From Motacilla alba alba (lineage: Eukaryota > Chordata > Aves > Passeriformes > Motacillidae), in NCBI RefSeq assembly GCF_015832195.1, contig NC_052021.1, forward strand, positions 1,426,001 to 1,490,000: a stretch of 64,000 nucleotides of DNA, written 5' to 3'. The translations under genes were made by a program, and so were the position numbers. The notes beneath the pieces are model-generated. The model was not told the origin of the DNA and made no database searches. It saw nothing but the letters and a program-made list of their open reading frames with translations. Shown here piece after piece: positions 56,039 to 64,000 of this stretch. Position 1 is the first letter of the stretch; every line of letters begins with the position of its first letter.

Positions 56039-56977
56039 CATGCAAGACGACAGTTTAGAAACCTCAACTTCAATATCTCAGCTTCTGAGAGAGAGTTATT
56101 TAGCAGAAACTAAGCGCCAAGGGAAGAGTGAAAGAAGCAGATCAGAGCCAGTTTCTCATAATTTCCACTATGGCAATGCTTCTGGTGATTCAGACGAGGT
56201 AGCTGCCCAAGATGACCTCCCAGATCTGTCCGCCTTTTTGAGCCAAGAAGAGCTTGATGAAAGTGTAAACCTGGCAAGACAAGCTATTGATCAGAACCCA
56301 CTGGAAATGAAACAGGATGAGCTTCAGGCACATTCACAGCACCCTCCAGATCAGCTGAACAACATGGGAAAACACAAACAAACGGCCCAGTCTACAGCTC
56401 TGAAAACATCAGACAATGGCCTGCACTCCAACTTTTGTCAGGAACATGTCAGAAATACAAAGGGGTCCAAAGGGAGCTCTCAAGATCTAAAGAAACACCA
56501 CCTCCCTTCTGAATCAGAATCCAAAAAGGAATTCCTAAACAAGGCAGCAGATTTCATTGAGGAGCTCTCGTCACTTTTCAAAGCTCACAACTCTGAAAGA
56601 ATACGACCCCGAACATGCAAAAACTACAAGAGCAAAATTGATTCTAAGAACAAGTCTGCTCAAAAAGGTAGCTCTAACCTGTCTCTCACATCAGAAAACA
56701 GAGAAAGGCTTTCCATTCCAACACCTCCAGACTTGGAAAACAAAGCAGAGAAAACTTTTGAACAAACAGGTGATCAACAGGCAGCAAACCTGGAATCTAT
56801 CAGTCAATTAACAAGTGCAGAGCCGAAAACAGAGTCAGAATCTGCATCTGTATATTCTGATGAGCCCATTGGACAGCCACCACGCTTTACTCAAAAACTG
56901 AAGAGCAGGGAAGTTCCTGAAGGATCCAAAGTGCAATTGGACTGCATTGTGGTAGGAATCCCAGCACCTGAAGTCAG
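56039..56977 (+). CDS. MYPN: MYPN (myopalladin), first coding exon
   Basis: The acceptor TTTGTTGGCAG ends at 56,038 and the exon begins with one base before the ATG (56,040). The donor GTCAG/GTAAAC follows 56,977. It encodes 312 codons plus two bases. The start MQDDSLETSTSISQLLRESY and the blocks DDLPDLSAFLSQEELDESVN and FLNKAADFIEELSSLFKAH are conserved in myopalladin. From residue 280 (PPRFTQKL) the first I-set immunoglobulin domain begins, with its first cysteine near residue 302. The exon stops inside that domain. Myopalladin links nebulin or nebulette and alpha-actinin at the Z-disc, and its N-terminal region binds the CARP proteins. An in-frame ATG at 56,010 is intronic and is not the start. 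Palladin is the close paralogue, but this N-terminus and the HERC4 neighbour point to MYPN. Confidence 0.96.
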
Positions 56978-58156
56978 GTAAACATATTCTGCACTTGTCA
57001 TTTTGTATTTCTGTAATGGTAGGTGTGTGCAAGTGGGAAATACCTTGTTTGGGAAGAATATTATTTCTACTATCTTTCAGTCTAAACTCACTGCTCTAAT
57101 TAACAGTTTTGAGGCATTCCCTCATTGGAGCCATTACAAATGTTGTATTGTGTTCAGCCATAAACTTGTAGAAGAGTCTGACTAAAAGAGAAAACAGTGC
57201 CAGAAATTAAGGGGTTTGTCGACAGAAAACAAACAGGAAATATAATCCCCTAGATGTTAGCAACACTCTCTGCTTATGAAGCAAGACTCTGGACACTTCT
57301 TTTGCTTATTTCCCCAGGCACTTGCCTTGATAAATATTTTGGATAATAAAAATATCAGTAGGATCCCTGGAAGTGAGAAATTATTTTCCCCCCTTTTATC
57401 ATTCATAGCTTATAATGCAAAGACAACAAGTGAAATAACCTTCTCTTATGGATCTGAACCTGTACACAAACTCAGTCTGGCTTTCTTCATATTCAGAACA
57501 GGTGAACACTGAATTGCTTCTTCACTCCAACACACAATGTTCAATTCAGGTGTTTCTCTAGAAGGGCCACAACACTGTCCTGATACCAGCAGTCATGTTT
57601 GTGCTGTTGACACACATAAAAGTGACAAGGTGCTCATGTCATCCAAGTTTAGGTGTTTAACAACCGCCAGAATTAGAAGCTGACACTACGAAGTCACTGC
57701 AGGCTCACAAGGGCAGATTGCAGAGCCCGGGAGCGATGGCTCATCCTACAGATATCCAGGGATGAGCAGAGTGCCTGCACACCCAATTCAGGAACCACTT
57801 GATTCCACAGGAATGGATGATGGATATCTTTGTAACTTGGGTCCATTTGTGTCCCAATAAAACTGAAGCTTTTTAGTTGAAATTTCTATTTCAACATTTG
57901 ATTTTGTTGATTTTGATTAATTAAATAAGCTACTTATGTGAATGCCATTCAGTACAGGAGCTACTACACCTCTGTAGAATAAGCATCCAACAGATATAGG
58001 AAATTAGGGACAAGGAGAATGAAGTCCCCTAGGGAAAGTTAGTCCCAAGCAATTACAGCTCAAGAAAAAGATCAGGCTCAGCTTTCAGTTTCACAATTTT
58101 AATTAAAAAAATAAAAGATAAGTCACAAGGAGGGCAACTCTGAACTCTCTCTCCCT

Positions 58157-58180
58157 TGTGTTTGTGTGTGTATGTATGTG
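58157..58180. repeat. Short TG-rich simple repeat
   Basis: About 24 bp of TG and TATG units in the MYPN intron. Confidence 0.8.
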
Positions 58181-60192
58181 CTATATTGAGGAGAAAGGTG
58201 GGCATGTTAGCCCCTTGAAGAGTTTCCTGATCATAATTATTTATTAACAAAACTTTGTCATGTTCATCCAAGATTCTTTCGCCTCCACCACTGTGCAGAA
58301 GTAACACTAAGAGAGGGTGCAAAAATTGTCACTTGACTGAGTGATAAATATTCACATGCTTCCACATATCGTGGCCTTGTTAGTCACTGATACGGCACAA
58401 GGAAACCAGAAAACACAATCTACTTTGGGGTTCGTGTACCATTAATCATGGGGACCAGAAAAATGCCGCATTTTTTTCCCCAAAAAATAGTGCTTATCTT
58501 TGATCTGCTGGGCAAAGCTTCTGAAAGAGTGAAGGAGGCATCTTGTTGGCCGTAGTTGTGGGACTGTGAGCAGAACTGTGTTCAGAATTGCCAAATGTCT
58601 TGCTTAGAGGGTAAGAGCTTTCCAAGGTTCATGGTGAGTTAGTTCAGTGTCTGTGGAACTGGGCAAGGACAGAAGGATTCTAATAGATAGGTGAAAGAAA
58701 TTAAAAAATCAGCAGTCCCAAGAAAGGACCAACTGGCAAGGTAGCAACTGATGAAAGAAAGCTTAATGGCCTTTGACTTGAAATGGACTTCTTAACCACA
58801 GAAAGGGATCCCAAGTGACTTAAAATGCATATATTAGATAGAATTACAAAGTGGAAGTCATACTGTGGGAACCCAGAGCACTGTGAAACAAGAACAGGAT
58901 TCAGCAAGCTCTGTAATGCAGTTAATCAGTCAACACTAGGAGCAGTCTGATGGTTAGACTGATGTAATAGGGATTACAAGAGAGAAATTAGAGACAGGAT
59001 ATTTAGAAAGAAGCTGATCACAGGCATAGAAAGGACTGGAAAATATGAAGGGCAGATACCATGTTTGAAAGCAAGACAGTACTAAACCAAATTGATGTAA
59101 AAGATGGTGTAAATGACATTTGTGATGGATCAGGGTCAAAATACCATTTTGATTACTTATTAAATTACCAAACCATGGCAGTGATAAAGCATTACAGGTG
59201 TGGTACATAACTATCCAGCACAAGGGCTCACTGAGGGAAAGAAAACTGGATGGTGGAGCAGGGGAAGAAATGGGGAACTGATCTGAAACACCAGGACATG
59301 GAAAGCTAAGTCCTCTTGGCTGAATTCAGAAAGACCTGTCCAAATGTTTTTAAAGGTAACTCAGCCTTAATGTAACAAGCCCACAGTTCAGAGGAAGCTT
59401 GTTTGGCCAGCCTATCTAGAAATTTGTGTGAGAAGTGACTCATTTTTCAGTGTCATCAGCTGAAGACTGATACCACAGGATGTGTGCCTCCAGCTAGCTC
59501 AAACCTTGCTGGCAATTAAAGAGCACTACTGCAATTCCTGCTGATTGCTTTGCTCTGACTGCACTGCAGGTTAGAAACAAGCCTTTGAGAGAAATGTATG
59601 GTGAACTTCCAAAGTGTTTGATGACCTCCTTCTCATGCTCCCTTCCACAGCTCTGCTTCTCTATGAGTAATGGAAGGTGTGACATTTACTCCCCTCTGCG
59701 AGGAGAGCACTCCCTTTTCCCTCAGAGGTGTCTACATTTTTCCAAACTGTTTGGCACATCACTCTTAGGTTAATTTTACTGATGAATCACATTGCATGGT
59801 TTGGCATACACAGCTATGCTGGAAGTGTCATGAGGATTTAATGTTCTAAAAACAGGCTGTATGTCATAAGGTTTCCATGCAAACATTCTTTAACATAGGC
59901 ATACAAAGCTTAAAAGCTGCATTTGATGCTGCTTTGTTTGAGGAGACCAGACCCGCAACTAACCACAGATTTTTAGAAACTCTGAAACCCTGCATGATTA
60001 ATTAGGATTTTTCTTCCTGGCTGCCAAGTGAAAGCATTTCTCAGTTTTAGTGCTCAGTCTACAGCCAAACTTCTCTTACATTCAGCTCCAGTCAAGTCAA
60101 TGGATTAAGATCTAGGATGAACTTGGCACAGAGGATGACACTGCCTGTGCTGAATGTGAACCTCCCTTGCATGAGGAAGCTCTCACTGCAAT

Positions 60193-60297
60193 CCATGGCA
60201 GGAATGAAATGTCAGTGGCAGAGCATGGCTGCTTCAGCCATGGCACGTATCTCAATGTCAGAGCTGCCCTGGAGCTGACATTTCATTGCTACCATGG
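60193..60297. repeat. Inverted repeat with 23-bp arms and inner hairpin
   Basis: The arms at 60,193-60,215 and 60,275-60,297 match in 21 of 23 positions when one is reverse-complemented (both begin CCATGG). Between them is a second perfect hairpin, with 8-bp arms 60,224-60,231 and 60,235-60,242 and a 3-nt loop. No transposon family was recognised. Confidence 0.9.
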
Positions 60298-61395
60298 ACG
60301 ATGTTTTCACGGTAAGTACAAAACCAAATGTTAACAAGGAAGGAGTAGATACACCACAGCAAAGTTTTCCATGAAGCTTAACTTCACAGGAGACCACTGG
60401 TTTTGATTTGTAAGCATTACAACCGGACAACATTCACACAACATGCTCCTTTTTCCAACTTAATCTCAAAATACTTGAACATTATGCTGAGAAGAGTGAC
60501 TACAGAACACACTGCATAGGGAACTAAACACAGGTTTGAAACAGGAGTTTATTCCTGAAGTTTTAAATTACTGATGCTGCAAATTTGGGACTAACCAAAG
60601 GAAAAAATAACTGCAAAAAACCCAATTAACTCAGTCCTGCTTCATTGTTTGAGTCTACTAAAGGAATATAATACTTATATACTAATACAAGAAGTGTAAA
60701 AATTACCTTGTCTTTTAAAATTTGCTTATAGGAAAATTAAATTGTGCCTCACAAAAGTATGATACAGACTTAACTCTGCACAAACACAACAGGTTAATTG
60801 GAAAAGCTGATCAGTAACACAGTGAGTTCTACCTTAATGGCAATTATATCTCAGCATTTCGTGTAATGTGTTTTGCCTGATGTGCCACTTCAGTAAGGAA
60901 ACACATTTAAGTGGACACAAAAGTATAATATCACTGTACAATGCAAGTTAATGCTCTGAAAAGGTGCTGCTGGAAATGAAATCAAATTCTAGAGCATGGG
61001 TATTCTCTTGAATGCTTATTGATATCTGCTAAGGCTCACACGCTCAAACAAGGCGACAATATAAGGAAGAGGCATGGGGTAGGTATATAAAAAGACATGA
61101 GTAAGTGCCATGACTCATGTCCCAAAGTACACAGTTGCCTACATGAATTACACACCTAAAAGGCAACTTGTACATTCATATACCAAATTTGTGCCTGTAG
61201 TCACACAAGTGTATGAACCTTCTCTCCTGATAATGTGCCCATTTTCAGTGATCACCATGTGCAGGTCTTGAGAATAGTAGAATAAACCATAATGTAAACA
61301 GAATTTTAAAAAATTCTCCCTTCAGTATCACAGGAATCCTATGCAATTCCCAAGTCTGGAACTTGAAAAGGCACTAATAATTGTCACGTTTTCAA

Positions 61396-61426
61396 TACAG
61401 GGTGGATATTTTCAATCCACCCTGTA
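61396..61426. repeat. Perfect 12-bp inverted repeat, 7-nt loop
   Basis: TACAGGGTGGAT (61,396-61,407) is followed after ATTTTCA by its exact reverse complement (61,415-61,426). TTTTCAAT also occurs twice, at the outer edge of the left arm and across the loop. Confidence 0.95.
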
Positions 61427-63160
61427 ATGCACATTACCATACTTCTCCATTGGGACTGTGAACATTTCCTCTACTTGCTCTTGGTAGAGTGGTTCATCTA
61501 CCCCAGGCACGGGAGGTTTGTGTTCTGGATGCCAGCTATGAGCTATGGTGTCTGTACCTACACTGTGTGAGGACAGCAGTGAACAGAAAAGAAAATGTGA
61601 TACCCACTTCTGGGGAACTAGTCAAAAAAAACCCTCTTTGTATCCAAGTATTAGTGGTAAAAATTCCAGATTTGGGCGAGCCATTATGGACAAAGTTTAA
61701 AATAGATGTAGCAGTTCCTTCTGTTTGAAGAGTTTTGTTTTAGAGGATCTGACAGGACTGTGACAGAGTATGACCACTAAAAGTTGATCAGAAGAAGGTA
61801 GAAAGATAATTATTTTTAAAGGAAATGCATTTTGAATAGAAACGCAAACCAATAGTTTCAAAATAAAGATAACATAAATGAAGATAACTATTTTCAAAAT
61901 AAATGTCAGCAAGGAACCATACAGTCTAATCTATTGGAAAATAATGATAATGGTACTATGATCATGAAATCCTTAAAGGGAGAGGTAGTTCATAAACTAT
62001 GATTTTAAGACCAGTAATTTCACATTTTTAGAATTATTTTTAAGTGCTGCTTCACGACTTGGGGAAGAAGTTAAAGAGAATGGTTACACACTCCAGAGCA
62101 ATAAGTGAATGTACACACATGTATAGTTCATTTTGCTCTTACACCCTCCGTGTCACTTTGCCACTGTCAGGGGAGCTTGCTGGGTTAGGTGGATCTGTAA
62201 TCTGAGCCACAACACCCAGGGGCTTCTTCCTCATCCCTCCACATGTGCCAGCTCACCTGGCCTCCTTGGATTTGTGCTGCTGTTACTGCTCCCTTTTGTG
62301 GGAGCACAGCTGGCTCTCCAACTTCCAGAGGTGCTGTGTGCTCCATGGGTTTGGCTGGTGGCCAGAACACCGTCTGCATCTTCAACAAGCTCCACTGAGG
62401 TTTGGGAAACAGCATGAATGGCTGCTGAAAGCTACCTGGAGTAAAGAGCAGTCTTAGGAAGTGTCCACGGACAGAAGGCAGCTCAGGGCATCTCTGGTGT
62501 GAATGAAATGCAGGGAGTTCCCTGTCTGCTGTGAGAAAGCTCTGCTGGATGGCTCAGACTCATGGGCACAAACAGCACCTGCTCTTCTGCTCAGCTACAC
62601 AATCAGCATTTAAGTGCTAGATCTGTACTCTTCCATACCTCAGAGACCCCTTGAGGCTCCTTCCTCAGTTCTGTGTTATACTTCTGTTGTATTCTGGGTT
62701 TCTGCTGGTATGGACTGTTTAGAGATTTTTTTTCATTATATTAATTTGGTGTTTTCTCCATGTTTAATTTGTGCCACAAACTTGTGAAAAAGTTCTGCAA
62801 TTGAGTGGTCAAACAAATTTATTTATTCATGTTTTTCTAAAATATTTGAGATGGAAGTGTATTGAAGTGCCTTATAGTGTAAGACAGGAGGTATTAATTG
62901 CTACAATTTCTTACTTAAAAATCTATCCTTATCCTTTCCACAACAATCTTATTTTCTGTAGTACCAGTCAAATGTTGACAGGTTCTTTTACCAAGTTACC
63001 ATAAAAGATGGATGAAATTATTACTAATTTTTTTAAGTCAATTGAATAAAAAATATTGCCAGTATGACAGCTCCCACCCTCACAAGAAGAAGATGCAGTA
63101 GCTAATCACATGTAATTAAGAAAGTCACAGTAAGAAAATACAAATACTTTAGCGACATTT

Positions 63161-63286
63161 TATATCTATCTATCCATCTACCAATTTTCATGAGAAAAGT
63201 TACAGTGAAGATGAATGCACTTCAGTTTGGCTTTTCAATTTTAGCTAGTTATCTATAATTATAATTTGGCTAATTATCTATAATTA
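63161..63286. repeat. AT-rich short repeats
   Basis: A short TATC/CATC tetranucleotide run ends near 63,180. TTATCTATAATTA occurs twice, at 63,249-63,261 and 63,274-63,286, 25 bp apart. Confidence 0.8.
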
Positions 63287-64000
63287 GGTATTTCTGAATA
63301 TTATCTCAAACATTTAACTCTGGATCTTGATACACAGCACTACGCCTTTATAAAGCCTAGATTTAATTTGAATTTGTTTCTGCAGACCCACCTGCTTTGT
63401 GTGCTTCTGTTCTGCCTTGTAACCAGCATCCACCAGTCCTGCTCTCCCCTCCTACCAGCTCAGAGTCAGCTGGTGGTTACTGCCAGCGACATGTCCTAGA
63501 GAGCTCTCTGTGAAGGTGCTGCTTTCCTTTTGTGTGGATTCCTGCATTTTCCACTGAAACAACCCTTCTGAACACTGAGGGACTTAGGAATGCCTGAGAT
63601 CAGAGTGTGAAAGCTCTAGAGGGCCCAAGAGATTCTTGGATATGTAGCAGTGTTCAAAGAGGAGCACAGCAATATCGTGCAGAAAAGCACTCCAGGTGCA
63701 GCTGTCTCCCTGGCCGTTTCTGTGTGGAAGTTCCTCTATTGTAATAGATCAGCTCTCTTACCTTGTGATACACTTCTGCCAGCTTTTATAAAAAGCAGAT
63801 TGTGTTAAATATGTGGCAAAACAAAGACAAATTTCAGTCACATTCTGAATTAACATGAACTTAAGAAACACAAGTTTGAGGGATATTTGTTAACTTAGAG
63901 TTGGGTGATTTGTGCTGCACATGAAGCCACTACACAGATCTGATTGTACCTCGAGAGAAATTCAGAGCTGGATTGACAGCGTTCCAAATTCAGAGCTCTT

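Larger units (their letters stand above)
56978..64000 (+). other. MYPN: MYPN intron after the first coding exon, partial
   Basis: No sequence matching the rest of the first immunoglobulin domain was found, so the next exon lies beyond 64,000. The intron carries a short TG repeat at about 58,157-58,180, two inverted repeats near 60.2 and 61.4 kb, and AT-rich repeats near 63.2 kb. No other gene was recognised. Confidence 0.8.

Noticed and set aside
56010..56039. In-frame ATG upstream of the MYPN start
   Set aside because: It lies in the pyrimidine tract of the intron before the acceptor at 56,037-56,038, and the ten residues it adds are not part of the known N-terminus.
1..64000. CRISPR arrays, operons, tRNA or rRNA genes
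   Set aside because: None was seen. The window is a vertebrate chromosomal locus, and no cloverleaf or rRNA-like sequence was noticed by eye, though a covariance-model scan was not possible.

Overview
The window is vertebrate nuclear DNA, almost certainly from a bird. It holds long genes split by GT-AG introns, a GC-rich promoter island, CR1 LINE copies ending in the avian-type ATTCTATG tail, and an LTR family that I recognise from bird genomes. The species cannot be fixed from the sequence; a neoavian or passerine bird would fit. There are no operons, CRISPR arrays or prokaryotic signals.

Region 1 to about 28,200 (minus strand) is most of HERC4, a HECT-type E3 ubiquitin ligase with an N-terminal RCC1-like propeller. 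I traced one 5' UTR exon and 22 coding exons by translating both strands and requiring splice sites and reading phase to agree at every junction. The joined exons encode 953 residues without interruption. The last roughly 100 residues, including the catalytic cysteine, lie left of base 1. The gene starts in a CpG island at about 27,210-28,200. Its introns hold a sense-oriented solo LTR (intron 5), two old CR1 pieces (introns 20 and 22), a CA repeat (intron 14) and G/T- and A/C-rich tracts (intron 17).

Region 28,200 to 56,038 is intergenic, or contains unseen 5' non-coding exons of the next gene. It has a small CpG-rich patch at 37,600-38,060, an LTR split by a CR1 insertion (43,348-46,613), an unassigned open exon-like segment on the minus strand (47,893-48,076), and a MEF2 plus E-box pair near 48,440. 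The remainder shows no gene that I can recognise.

Region 56,039 to 64,000 (plus strand) begins with the first coding exon of MYPN (myopalladin, a sarcomeric Z-disc and I-band protein), followed by about 7 kb of its next intron, which runs off the window. The intron contains two clear inverted repeats.

HERC4 and MYPN lie head to head, as they do on human chromosome 10q21.3. The two genes act in separate processes (ubiquitination and sarcomere assembly), and nothing here links them functionally. I found no convincing undescribed system. The best leads are the 24-nt HERC4 microexon, the unassigned minus-strand exon candidate, the intergenic CpG patch, the nested transposon with an apparent target duplication, and the inverted repeats in the MYPN intron.
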